Shown here piece after piece: positions 1 to 11,145 of a DNA stretch of 64,000 bases. The stretch is from the NCBI GenBank assembly GCA_030620095.1, contig JAUTXW010005212.1, forward strand, positions 832,001 to 896,000, in the 5' to 3' direction. The notes below the pieces were generated by a model that was given only the letters and a program-made list of their open reading frames with translations, was not told where the DNA came from and made no database searches. Position 1 is the first letter of the stretch, and each line of letters begins with the position of its first letter. This DNA comes from Kuschelorhynchus macadamiae. Taxonomy: Eukaryota > Arthropoda > Insecta > Coleoptera > Curculionidae. Made by a program: the position numbers and the translations under genes.

Positions 1-150
1 TGCCGCGAACAGAGATCGACAGACCGACGGAATTGAGAAAACATCTTTCTCCATATCCAGGGATCCTAAAAGGTGAGGATTTGTAAATACCTGTAAGGGT
101 TATCTTTCCACGCTTACACTACTTACCTTTTATTAGGGAAGTAAAAACAA
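1..150 (-). repeat. Family R repeat, terminal fragment (copy R1)
   Basis: Reverse complement of the 5' end of a repeat family that recurs in the window. It shows the run of GACAGACC-type units, then a segment resembling AATTGAGAAAACAT, the phrase ending in GGGATCC, and the terminal CTTTTATTAGGGAAGTAAAA. The same order is seen inverted at 57028 and 63680. It is cut by the window edge, so its length is unknown. Confidence 0.7.
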
Positions 151-1374
151 AGCCAGACTAATATATAAGATGTACAGTTTTTCCCGATGACATTTTATTT
201 TTTAAAAAGCCAAAAGTGCGGAGCTTTCCGAAATTTATTCTAATATATAAAAACAAAAAATTGATAAATTGAAAAATATAAATGTAATTTATATTATGGT
301 TTATGGAGCAATTTTTCCAAGAGTTTTTCTCTGTTATATATGAAGTTAGGAAAAAACCTGTACGACGTTTCCTGGTCCACACAATAAGGTAAATTTTGAT
401 ATAGTATTAAATTTCAAATTCAAATATGTAATTCTTTCACGCCACTCCCCGAAAGGGAAGACCTTGTGTGTATGTTAATAAGGGAAGAAGAATAATTCAA
501 ATTACATCTTCAAATAATAAAAATACTCATGGCTTTGTACGTTTTTTTAACAAGTGATACCATATTTTTCAAAGTAAATTCATAAATTACTTGATAATCG
601 CTTTCTTGCGTAAACTGTAGGTAGAAAAGGAAAACTTTTGAGGAACGTACATTTTTCATTATTTCTTCAGCATATTAATTAGCACTGTCCTAAGTCTATT
701 TTTTAGAAAGATTATCACACATTTTATAAAAACATTTTTAAAATCTGAAAATTTTATGATCTCTTGTTTGTTAAACTATACTTTATTATTTACATAAACA
801 ATAATTTAAAATAAAAAATGTATACCAACATATATTAACGGGCGAGGTAGGAACCAAGTTTTTTCTGCTAACGGCACTTTTCTTGAGCACTGATATATTT
901 TCGACTTAACATATGACGAATAAATATATGTTTTTCTATAGTATGTTTAAAACTAAATACTCCAGATAATGGGAGTAATATATCTTCTAGAAATTAGGGG
1001 AAAATCTCCTATAAACGATAGTAGCTTTATTACCTGATAATTGTGTAAGAAAGGTTTCATTTTGGCTGTAAACATTAAGATTTTTACCAGAGGTGTGAGT
1101 GCAGGGCGGTAGTTACATATCCGTTGCAAACAAATAAGGACCACTACAGCTTGTTAAGAAGTAATATCGGATATTTTTTAACTAGAATTAGGTTTGTCAT
1201 AAAGAAAAATGTCTAAAACAGGGTTTATTCTGTAACAAATGCCTAAGCAACGATACTTTAAAACTTACGAAAATGAAGTATGATATTTTTTACGTGTTTA
1301 TAAAACGAAATATTGTAGTGACTATGTGGCTTAAGTATTATTTCACTTTTGCTGCCAACCAATTTTTAATAACA
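151..1374. other. Gene-free stretch
   Basis: AT-rich sequence with many stops in all frames. Short open frames exist but none resembles a known protein. No tandem repeat or clear transposon end was recognised. Confidence 0.5.
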
Positions 1375-1545
1375 GTATCGATGGGTAAACCACCTTCAGA
1401 AACTGTATACAAGAATCCCATTTAGGAGGGTATCCCAAGGGATCCCTACTGAATTCCACGAAATTCCACGGAAGTCCATGGAATCCCACGGAATTCCACG
1501 GAATCGCAAAGAATTCCACACAATCTTGCGGAATCACACAATTTT
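1375..1545 (-). repeat. GGAATTCCAC-type degenerate minisatellite, copy 1
   Basis: A cluster of 10-11-bp units around GGAATTCCAC and GGAATCCCAC, preceded by a short segment containing GGGTAAACC and CAAGAATCCCA. The same cluster with the same companion segment occurs inverted at 6596-6725. An open frame across it rich in W, N and F is a by-product of the repeat, not a gene. Confidence 0.7.
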
Positions 1546-1927
1546 TTATTATTTGTTTTACTTTTTTATACAAAACAAAATTAGATAAATGTTAGTCTGA
1601 GGCTAATTTTTACTTAGTGATATAAAAAAAATATTGTAGACCCATCAAACATTTCAAATTCATGAAATAAACTCATATGAAGTATGTAAATTTCAAGTAT
1701 TCAAAAACTTTTATATAGTACATATGTATTAAAAATGCATTTATTTTGACTATTAAAAAAGCTTTATAAAGTTAACAATTTTGTAATATATTTTAAATCA
1801 ACTTGATTTAGGCATAGTAGTAATATTTCTGGATATAGAAAAGGAGGAGGCACAAAAAACAAATATTATCTAAATAAATGTATATTAATTAAATATGGCA
1901 ACATATTTTGAAAAATGTTGAACAATT

Positions 1928-2580
1928 TCAACTAAGGCTTTGTTTATATTTTTTATAGCTTGCTTCTATTATAAGTTTATCATGCCTAGAAAGTGGAAGA
2001 GGTTCTCTTCCTACCATTTTATTAGGACAATATAAAATATAAATGTCTTTAACAATATCGCAATCTTTCTCCCTTGGCCCAAAGTATTCCCAAATTTTTA
2101 TTTTCACGAAGAAATTTGATTGTATAGTTGTGTTCATGTATTTTGTTAATAACTTTACCAATAAACCATTGCTGATCGTAAAAAACAGCATAAAACATTT
2201 CGGGAAAAGCATTAATTGATTCGCCCTGGTTGTCATCTGAGAGGTCTTTTAGATCTGTAAAATCATCATATCTTCTTCAGTTACATCCTTTTCTGATGAC
2301 TTATGTGACACTTTCGAATGCTTAACAAGTTGACGGGCTACACTAGAGTCCTCGTGGGCAGCTATAAATTCATTTAGTTCCATTAAAGAGGTTTCTTGAA
2401 GGTATAGTCATGACTCAGCAGCTAGTAATATGTCGCAATTTATAGTACCTTTGTAATATCCAGTATTATAGTAGATATTATTTTGAATCTGTATCGTTTT
2501 TAAAAGCCCGTTTTGGTGTAAAAAGTACCATGAGCAAACACATCCTATATTGCATACTTTTTTAGATGGAAGCATTATAT
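1928..2580 (-). pseudogene. Decayed transposon-type coding relic, unidentified
   Basis: Several frames on the minus strand read like protein when frameshifts are allowed. An upstream part contains ETSLMELNEFIAAHEDSS. A middle part reads FYAVFYDQQWFIGKVI, a tyrosine/tryptophan-rich pattern that resembles the 'yYdd-wyiGkV' segments in proteins of uncharacterised insect and cnidarian transposons. A downstream part reads PLPLSRHDKLIIEASYKKY and ends at 1928. At least one stop and two frame changes interrupt it. I cannot assign a family. The coding-like character is moderate; the transposon origin is inferred from resemblance and context. Confidence 0.35.
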
Positions 2581-2964
2581 AATAAATATTGTTGTTTTTT
2601 CATGGATTTTTTGCCAAATTTGTTTATATTAATGAATGACATGACTTGATCGGATCATTAGAATAGGAGAAAAAACAGAAAACCGGAAAAATTACAACTC
2701 AAAATTCATATCGCCCTGTTTTTAAGTTGTAGTGAAGGCCCTTTTGCGAAATAATAGTTATTGATAAGTACTATATACAAACCAAAACCAGGTATTTTGG
2801 GATAAATGTTTTTGCATAATTACGACTTTAATTTTTTTGCACTATTTTTCGCGTGCCTGGATGCTCCTTGGATGATCCGATTTGAATTTTGCAAAATCAC
2901 ATCGAAATGATACTATAATACTATAACACATATATTCCGATTTTGCGTTAAAATTCTGTGAAAT

Positions 2965-3092
2965 TCGCGAAAAATGCTTCCAAACATGATCAAAAACAGC
3001 CGAACTCGGCACCATGGCAACCAAGGGGTAATATAGACACGCTCAGCGCGCTATTTCCCGTTTTTGATCATGTTTGCAAGCATTTTTGGCAT
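2965..3092. repeat. Short inverted repeat
   Basis: Arms of about 28 bp (AAATGCTTCCAAACATGATC and its near-perfect reverse complement GATCATGTTTGCAAGCATTT) lie about 60 bp apart. A small foldback of unknown origin. Confidence 0.65.
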
Positions 3093-3099
3093 GAGGGGC

Positions 3100-4457
3100 T
3101 TTTATACAAGAATATTACTGTGGACTATCCTGAGTGTGATGGCGCACTCGGTTTTGGTTAGGATATTTGGCAAATAATCACTACTTTTTTGCTCTATTGA
3201 TTGGCGTAATAAGACTTTAATTCACCGTATTACCAAATAGTTCTGGAATTTTCACCAGATCTGGCAACATTGCCGCTGCGTTCGTGGCCTCAATATGAAT
3301 TACAAACATACCACGTGACTCCAACCAGGAGCGATGACTCAAGGTTGCCAGGAGAGGAAGAAAAAGAAAAGGATGGAAGCCAGTTTTGGCATGGCACGGG
3401 GTGTGGTACGGCGAGTTAAGAAAATATATTAATAATCCCGGAGAATTAATGGATTTATAATTTTTTTATAGGACATTTAATAAAATTAAATTTGGAGAGT
3501 AGGAACCTAATAATTACAAAAAAGAAATTATAATACAAATAACATTTTACTTCATCTTGTAGGAGACTGATCAGCGTTCACTGGTTTCGATACACTAAAT
3601 GTATCAATATTAATTTTTGAATGTATCCTTTTAACGTTAATAGATATCGATATGTTAACGTTTCAAAATGAAAAAATATCGGATAAAATAATAAAATATT
3701 GTACTTTTTTTTTTTTTGCCAAGCGAGACATTTCCTGAAATGGCAATAAATGCTTACAACATACATTGTGTACTAATTTGCGCGCGGTAAGTAAGTAACA
3801 CAGTGGCCGGTAAGGAAATGCATTTCAAGGCGAATTTTAGTAACCAATAAAAATAAAATTCAGATATAGGTATACTTAATTTCTTTTTAATACTACGGGA
3901 GAGAGGTATCTTCAAGGGTATCTTAATTGCCCTAAAATAGTTGAAATTAGAGTCAATAAATATTTTCTTAGATGGTCTAACTTAATATGAAGCGAAACAT
4001 CCGTTTCGTTGTTGTTAAGCATGTCGCTTTTTTTTTTATGTTATCCTTCCTTTACTACGCTCGTTTTTATTGATATACCTAATATAAACTCGGCCTAACA
4101 ACAAACGAAGCGGCGAAGGCGGGTACACGCTCGCCCCCTAAAGTAATTTTTTTCTTAGCGGCGCACATGCTCAGCACAGAGATAAAAAAATTACTTTGGA
4201 ACTGTAGAAAGTATACTTACCGTCAGCCAACTAACGCTGCGATTTATAAAAACACTACTAAACATATCCAGACCTTCAAATTATTATTAAGCACATTAGG
4301 CATAAAACCACAATGAAAATATGACAGTTGATAAATACGAGCTGTCGCACTACCCGACTAAACGTAAATATAGTGTATCTATAATTATCCAAACTGAAAA
4401 CATCATACCATAAAACAATCAATTTTGAGTGGCCGAGATATTATAAATCAAAATATA
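3100..4457. other. Gene-free stretch with one small hairpin
   Basis: No coding sequence recognised. The stretch has a poly-T run near 3705 and a foldback at 4139-4198 whose arms are AAAGTAATTTTTTTCT and its complement around a GC-richer loop. Nothing else was identified. Confidence 0.45.
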
Positions 4458-4911
4458 CAGGGTGTCAATTAAATAAAAAGAACTGTACAAACTTTAAGGG
4501 GTGATTCTTTGACTCATTTTAAGATTAAAAGTTCATATGAATATGGGTCTGAAACAACTTTGTTTCTGAGATACAGGGCGTCCAAAAAAACAATTTTATT
4601 TGGTTTTTTGCTTATATTTTTGTTAAGGAACATGACAATTGGACAAAATTTTGTATTCTGGGTATATTAATGACGAAAAATTCAAATATTAGCTTAGTTT
4701 TTTAATGGTAACCATAACTTTTTTGTGAAGTCTTTTATGTCATTTTTAACTAGGCAGACCTATTCTCCATTCAATTTTACATAAAAAAGTTACTCTTAGT
4801 ATTTGTCGCTAAAAGCAGCCGTGTTGTATAAAAAAGGGTTTGAAGTTAAATCTGCGTTGAAATTTTTTAAATTGAATCATTTCCGAGATTTTGAAAAATA
4901 AGCGAAAAAAT
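4458..4911 (+). repeat. M1 left terminal inverted repeat
   Basis: Reverse-complementary to 5991-6480 along its length, with scattered substitutions. The outer end is CAGGGTGTCAATTAA and the inner end lies near AAATAAGCGAAAAAA. Confidence 0.85.
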
Positions 4912-5199
4912 GGTTTTTCAAAATCATGTGCTATGTTACTCTATCAGATTATCATATCACAATTACCAAATTAGTGAAAATTGGATAAAAATAATAAAAT
5001 CGTAAAAATGTGCTGCATCTTTCCTCTGCAGTCACAGTACACAAGAAAATAGTATAGGTGAATCCATAGCAGGCCTTGGAAAACAATTGATAGGTTTCCA
5101 TGGTAACAGAATCAGTCATGGCAGTTGATTTAGAATAAAACAAGTAGTTTTTTATCATTTGGCATTATAAGTAATAATTTATCGTGTGTTTTGCCCAAA

Positions 5200-5484
5200 A
5201 TGTACCAATATATCAACGCAGAAATGGCAGACATTCATTTTACTTATGGAATGGCTCGCGGTAATGCACAAGCTGCAAGACGAATGTATCAGGCGCGATT
5301 TCCTCAACGAATGGTGTCACACGTCCAAATTTATTTTATTAATATTCACGCAAGACTTTGTGAAACTGGCAGCTTTAAAACGACAACAGATGTTCTAGGA
5401 AGGCCTGCAACAGTTCGAACAGTTGAGATTGAAGAAGCTGTGTTAAACAGAATTGAAGAACACTATTCTTCCGCAAAGGCTTAA
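5200..5484 (+). pseudogene. M1 mariner-type transposase, N-terminal piece
   Basis: The start is taken as ATG at 5200, because MYQYINAEMADIHFTYG matches the usual opening of this transposase group (MY...EYADIHFIYG). An upstream TTG-initiated extension is not needed. The piece carries the first helix-turn-helix: GNAQAARRMYQARFPQR, then RLCETGSF, then GRPATVRTVEIEEAVLNRIEEH. It should continue into a second helix-turn-helix and the first catalytic Asp strand, but the sequence jumps to a later part of the protein in another frame. About 165 codons, including the TDEA-type Asp, are missing by comparison with the family layout. Non-functional. Confidence 0.8.
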
Positions 5485-5908
5485 TGGCGAAGAATATCGA
5501 AGTTTTTTGGAGCACGAACTTCCCAACCATTTAGAAGAAGTTGATTTAGAAACCACAAACAGGATGTGGTTAATGCACGACGGAGCTCTGCCACACTTTA
5601 ATGTCGTTGCGCGTCAATTTCTGGACGAGAATTACCCCAACCGTTGGATAGGAAGAGCTGGACCACAAGCCTGGCCTCCCAAATCACCAGAGTTGAATCC
5701 TTTGGATTATTTTCTGTGGGGTCACTTGAAGTCTTTGGTTTATAAAAGTCCAGTCCAAAATGAACAAGATCTAAGATATAGGATATTCGAATCTTGTGCC
5801 ATTATTAATCAGACGCCAGGTATATTTGAAAGAGTTCGGCAATCAATGTTAAGGCGACTTATTGCATGCGTTGAAGTAGGCGGTGGTCATTTTCAACAAT
5901 TATTGTAA
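5458..5908 (+). pseudogene. M1 mariner-type transposase, C-terminal DDE piece
   Basis: Reads LPQRLNGEEYRSFLEHELP, then RMWLMHDGALPHF with the second catalytic Asp, then RWIGRAGPQAWPPKSPELNPLDYFLWGHLK, the typical C-terminal signature of this mariner group. Thirty-six residues separate the HDG Asp from the SPE position. Most relatives have SPDL, so the third catalytic residue may be substituted by Glu. The frame ends at a natural stop, 5906-5908. It is out of frame with the N-terminal piece because of the internal deletion. Confidence 0.82.
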
Positions 5909-5990
5909 AATAATGTTATTAACTAGTTTAGTTTTAGTCTTGTAAATGATTTAAGTTTTTTACCTGATAATACAATCAATAAAAGATATA

Positions 5991-6480
5991 TTTTTTTGCT
6001 TATTTTTCGAAATCTCGAAAATGATCCAATTTCAAAAAATTCAACGCAGATTTAACGTCAAACCCTTTTTTATCCAAAATGGCTGCTTTTAGCGACAAAT
6101 ACTAAGAGCACCTTTTTTTATGTAGAATTAAATGGAGAATAGGTCTGCCTAGTCAAAAATGACATAAAAGGCTTCACAAAAAAGTTATGGTTAATTAAAT
6201 TTAGGAACAACACTGTATGTGGCGCCCTCTAACATTAAATAAAAAACTAAGTTAATATTTGAATTTCTCGTCATCAATGTACCCAGAATCCCAAATTTTG
6301 TCCAATTGTCATGTTCCTTAACAAAAATATAAGCAAAAAACCAAATAAAATTGTTTTTTTGGACGCCCTGTATCTCAGAAACAAAGCCGTTTCAGACCCA
6401 TGTTCATATAAACTTTTCATCCTAAAATTAGTCAAAGAATCACCCCCTAAAGCTTGTACAAGTACTTAATCGACACCCTG
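5991..6480 (-). repeat. M1 right terminal inverted repeat
   Basis: Inverted partner of 4458-4911; ends GACACCCTG followed by TA. It contains an extra stretch near 6190-6232, including GTGGCGCCCTCTAAC, that the left arm lacks. Confidence 0.85.
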
Positions 6481-6595
6481 TATATCGAAAGTTAGTGCAA
6501 TTAGATCATATTCTGCAAAAATAACTGAACTGAATTATTTATCTTGCTGTTGAACGATATTCTAAGATAAAATTCTCCTTTGTTTGTATGATTAT

Positions 6596-6725
6596 CTTAC
6601 GGAATTCCATGGAATCCCACGGAATTCCACGGAAACCCACCGAGTTTCACGGAATCCCGAAATATCTTATGGAATCCCATGGAATCTCACATGCTTGTAC
6701 ACAAGAATCCCAGGCTGGTTTACCC
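6596..6725 (+). repeat. GGAATTCCAC-type minisatellite, copy 2
   Basis: Units such as GGAATTCCATGGAATCCCAC and GGAATTCCACGGAA, followed by CAAGAATCCCAGGCTGGTTTACCCCTCGA. That trailing segment matches the inverted companion segment of the cluster at 1375-1545, so the two clusters are copies of one repeat in opposite orientation. Confidence 0.7.
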
Positions 6726-6799
6726 CTCGAACAATATGTTATTTTCCTTTTAATAGAAGATTAACTAAGAAAACAAAAAAAATTGCCTAAACCATTGTA

Positions 6800-9198
6800 G
6801 TAATATTTCATTTTGAGCATTTCTTAATGGGCCTAAAGGACTAGAGATGGGACATGTAATTCATTTTAATGATGTGCTTCACTAACTCTGGCTCACTTGA
6901 CTGAGTCAGCTTACTGAGTCGGCTCAATTAAGCTGCGAAACGAAGGAGTGAAATACAAATACACTCCTAACGTCGTTTGACTAGGCTCCTAACTCATGAA
7001 TTCCTACAACCTACATTTTTTTCTTTAATAGTAAATTGCCTTAACCCTTATTTTGTATGCGTATTTACCAATAGGCAGTTCCAACCATATCTAATATCTA
7101 TATTTGTATTTACTTTAATCTAAACAGCCGAAATAAAAAGATAAAACCTAAGTCGCGCCGCATCGGGAATGTAACAAACAGCACATATTGCAATGCAATT
7201 CGACTCTTTCGGCGGTCGGTGACTCTGCGACTCTATCGTCGCAAGTCGTTCCCGCTCCGTTACGCTGTAAGTGAGAGGTGAGTCAGAATCGAAAAAGATC
7301 TGTACCGCGGAGTTGCTTCAGTGACTCACTTAACTTTATATACATATCTATAAAGGACCTTTCTTTGAGACTTGTTACCATGCAACTTATGGGTTAAAAG
7401 GATCAACAAGTCGCGCTTTAGTTCAATTTGATTTGTGTATAATATTGCTAACTGTTATTACGTGTGTTAATAAAAAAAGGTCGCAGTCGTATATCATAAA
7501 AAATAGTCTTTCTTTTTAAAAAATTAACGGAAATATATCTGATATTTAGTTAATCGGAAAAATACTAAGGACGTAATTTAAATTGCAATGTTTTTCCCGA
7601 TCATTTTTTGATAGCTTTATTACCACACTGTATGCATAAATAATAATAAATAAGTAAATCGATATATGGTTATGAGCTAAAATATATTAATTACCTAAAA
7701 TTAATTTCAATATTTGAACGGCTGCCCATATTAATTACAAAAACCAATAACAATACATCGCATAAAAATGAGTGTGTAGTCAGTTTAAATTTAAATAAAT
7801 TGTGTACCTCTATTTCATATCTTGGTCTCGACTGCACGTATTGTTATGAACTCTTACTTAATTTCTATATTAAATGGAATAAACTGAAACTGAATTAAAA
7901 ATAAACAAATATTTCTGTAATAGGGGAAGGATGGCTTACTCTAGACACGTATTTATTCCTTTTTACGTCCTCTCTGGGAACATAATATTTCGTCCTAGGA
8001 TTGCCTTGGACCATCCTGTCTTTACAAAATAGGGGATGAGGTATCCTAAGAGAATTTTAACTGGTGAATAATGTTGGAAAACTTATAGAGTACTTACTGA
8101 TGTTAAAATTAAATGATTTTCGTAAAATACATAAATTGATGTTCTCAGTTTTAATTTACTGACCAAGAAGAGACGTATTAACTGTTTTAGCCTTTGATCT
8201 AATAAAGATATCCGATAGCAGGAGGTGGATTTCATAATGGAGCTTTCCTGAAAATAAAGGCACACGGAAATTAAGAAAACTTCTGTTGTACGAAAATATT
8301 GTTGGTTATATAAAATATATTGAGCTTAGGTGTGCATAATGTAATAGACCTCCGTAATTTTTAATTCCGCTATCTCTCCCACTTCCCACAACCAGTGAAA
8401 TGGTATGACTTTAATTATTTTTCTGTTAAAACTTGAAATTATGTAAAGCATAATGAATTTATTATAATAAAATAAATTACGTTTCTATGTGAAAAGATAG
8501 CTAAGTTTATAATTCATATCATAAATCTGTCTAAAATATAATGATGAGTTATTCTTTCATCCTTACAATATTATGAGCAAGACAACCATGTGGTTAAAAT
8601 TTTCTAATGTTGGTAAAATTTATCATTATAAAATGCACTGTATTTAAGTCCATATAAGAGACCAGCCAAAATTCTTGAGACTTGGACTGTTTTTAAAACA
8701 CAACCAATGAATCGGACCTGAGTAGCATACATTTTAGTTTTGAGATGTCCTCTCAAACATCAATCCAATGTGGATAAAGCCATTTATTGGGCCGCGGACT
8801 AAGTCTCCTTTGGACAATTCAACGACCAGGAAATTGACTTCATAGAATGGCAAGCTTATATCGTAGTCATCTTAATATTTCGAGTGCAAGATCGATTTTA
8901 TAAAATATAAACTAAAGACCAATTATATTCCAAACCCAACTTTGTAATGTATTCAGTTTTGTTAGACTGCATCGGGAGATTTCAGAGTAAGTCAGTGGCC
9001 AGAGTTGCCAGCCCGCCATGCACATCCTCCGGACCTGCTGATTAAATACGTTTATACATCAGCTTTAGGCTATTACCGGCAATCGTATTTGTTTTTTTAA
9101 AGCAAGTGAAGAAGTAGACCTAAATCACGCTACTGGCAACACTGAGCCAAATAAAAGTTGTCACAAGCGATTAAATGTGGCAAAACTGTGAAACTACC
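6800..9198. other. Gene-free stretch
   Basis: No coding sequence recognised. The part at 6850-7330 is less AT-rich and has several TGACTCA/GAGTCA motifs (near 6895-6925, 7271-7275 and 7320-7326), which may mark a degraded transposon end, but no paired termini were found. The rest shows nothing recognisable. Confidence 0.4.
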
Positions 9199-9465
9199 TC
9201 ATAGACTGTTTCTTCGACGCATAATCGGTCTTTTATTAAACTTATGAGATTTCAATATTCTGTGAATCCTACTTCGACTTATTGTTGCTATTGCTATACA
9301 CTTTCTAATATTTAATGTTGGGCCAATGTTAATGTTACTCGAAATTATTGTTTCGGTCGTTTCGTTCTGCAATTTGACCACTAGCACTAACACATACTTT
9401 CTACTTACATGTTTGTCAGGGTGTTGTTGATAAAGTGGCTGTGTTAGGGCATGTGTTATTTTCAT
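9199..9465 (-). pseudogene. Mariner-type transposase N-terminal fragment
   Basis: The minus-strand frame of 88 codons ends with INIGPTLNIRKCIAI, then ATISRSRIHRILKSHKFNKRPI. This matches the second helix-turn-helix of mariner-group transposases (ST-R-IA-TGISQ-SVHRILK-HKFHPY), with the earlier linker degraded. No catalytic domain follows within the frame and no TIR was identified nearby. It is probably a truncated relic of the same broad group as M1 and M2. Confidence 0.45.
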
Positions 9466-10019
9466 AAAAATAATTCTATCCTTGTAATCCCTTCAGATAA
9501 AGTATTAACCAAATCAAAGCAAATTTGAAATTATAAGATTTTTTATGCAATGAACATATTGAACAAACTAGTCTCATTGAAAATAGGGTCTAAAACACTT
9601 TAAAACGAGGAACTACTCGACCTCCTTTACATTAAAAATTGTATGGATCAGCCGTACGCTAAGGGGTCGATGCATCGGAGTGTAAAATATGTGGTAATCA
9701 TAACCCCCCTCGGAATTAAAATTTAATGTAAGATATGTTGAAATGTGTGCTTTTTAGAATAACGAATTTTTCAAGAATGTGAATTCTAAAAAACGAGTTA
9801 AATTGAAAAGCAAGCATAACCTCTCAACGAGTCATTCGTTGATGGACTAGGAACTAATTGTGAAAAACAGGTGATTTTGGATCACCTAAAGGGTACATGA
9901 AAAGTCGGCAAGTAATTTCGGCTTAATTAAAATTAAATGTTTATAAAAAAAAGTCATACTGTCTTTATTAGTTTAGCGCCGACTTCAAAGAGTAAAATTT
10001 TCCAGATAGTATAAAATAT

Positions 10020-10260
10020 TATTTTTTCCCTTTTTAGTGCATTTTTTTGAAGTCGGTTTTATATATTTTATTTATTATTTATATATTTATTAAAATGGCG
10101 CTATTTCAGCATTTTAAATATTATATGCTTGCTGTGGGACCACTCCGGTAAAATCCTGAATGTTCCCTGAAAATTTGATCCATATTGGTCATAGCGGAGT
10201 AATCGATGTATATACATTAAAAAACACATATGATCGAATTGATAACCTCCTCCCTTTTTG
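10020..10260 (-). repeat. Dispersed insect repeat with ACTTCAAAAAGG-type ends
   Basis: Contains CGACTTCAAA-type phrases in both orientations and, on the minus strand, GGGAGGAGGTTATCAATTCG. I recognise this phrase from a repeat widespread in insect genomes. A related stretch is at 60895-61010 on the plus strand (CGACTTCACAAATGGGG...GGTTTTCAATT). No coding capacity. Confidence 0.5.
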
Positions 10261-10621
10261 AAGTGAGTTACAAAAGGTACAGGGCCTTTATGTAGTCAAA
10301 TTTGGTCAGATACATATCAATACCAAATATATAGACAGCATACGCCGAACATTTGTTAGATAATAACCATACTTTCGATGAAATGTTACATACAATAAAC
10401 CAAAGTAATTGTCACTTTTAGAGTCAATGGAAATTGATAACCGTAAACCTCTTTTGAACTCTATTGTTAAAATTTCCTTCTAGATGTTATTTAGGGCTCT
10501 TGTAGGCTATAAAAGTCTTTACCTAGAAATATTTTTAAAAATTAAGCTCATTCAGCAAATTGTAAGTTTAGATACCGTTTACATTGTAGAAAAAATATTT
10601 TACTCTATTATAGATGTTTAA

Positions 10622-10806
10622 ATATAGGTCAATCAGGTCTTGACAGCTTTAATATGACATACTACAACTGACCAAATAATTTTTCTAAATGTCAGAATTA
10701 TAAAATGACAGTGACTTAAGCAAAACATAACTGGTGAAGTAACAGTTTTAATTGCCATCAGAATTTGATCTGCTCTAACTCTTTAAACTTTTTGGTGAAT
10801 ACGGGG
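10622..10806 (+). mobile_element. MITE copy, left end truncated
   Basis: Similar to 41946-42160: it shares AATAATTTTTCTAAATGTCA, AAAATGACAGTGAC, the AAAACATAACTGG phrase and the right terminus ending GTGAATACGGGG. The left terminal inverted repeat is not recognisable. Non-coding. Confidence 0.65.
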
Positions 10807-10869
10807 TTAATAATTATTAATATCTTAATCTGCTATATGGTGTCACTGTGATGTATTTAGAGGTACTTT

Positions 10870-11145
10870 TATTGCAAACATGACCTTGTTCTGCCTTTTC
10901 CGTTAGATGGCGCGATGAGTTTCTAGTAGAATTATAAGAATATAGGACGCATTCACCACATTGTCCAGAAATGTTATCGAAGGAAAACATATCGGTTTTA
11001 TAAAAAAAAACGCAATTAAACAATACAAAAAATAGTTTTGAAAGGTCTCGGTAACCAGACGATCATTTCCAAAAAAATCATGTAAATTGCTGTAGTACAA
11101 CTCCCACGAACTTGCTGGAAAATCTGATTTAGTGTTTTAAATATA
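10870..11145 (+). repeat. Dispersed ~260-bp repeat, copy 1
   Basis: Matches 39058-39310 in direct orientation over phrases such as TTCCGTTAGATGGCG, GATGAGTTTC, CATTCACCACAT, TCCAGAAATGTT and GTGTTTTAAATATA. The frames here are not maintained between copies, so it is non-coding repeat. Confidence 0.7.

Larger units (their letters stand above)
4458..6480 (+). mobile_element. Tc1/mariner-type element with long TIRs (M1)
   Basis: The element starts CAGGGTGTC and ends GACACCCTG, with TA on each side (4456-4457 and 6481-6482), the target-site duplication expected for the IS630-Tc1-mariner superfamily. Its terminal inverted repeats are very long: 4458-4911 and 5991-6480 are diverged reverse complements, the right arm having about 45 extra bases near 6190. 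Between them lies a mariner-type transposase with an internal deletion. The total is 2,023 bp. The copy cannot encode an active transposase. Confidence 0.88.
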
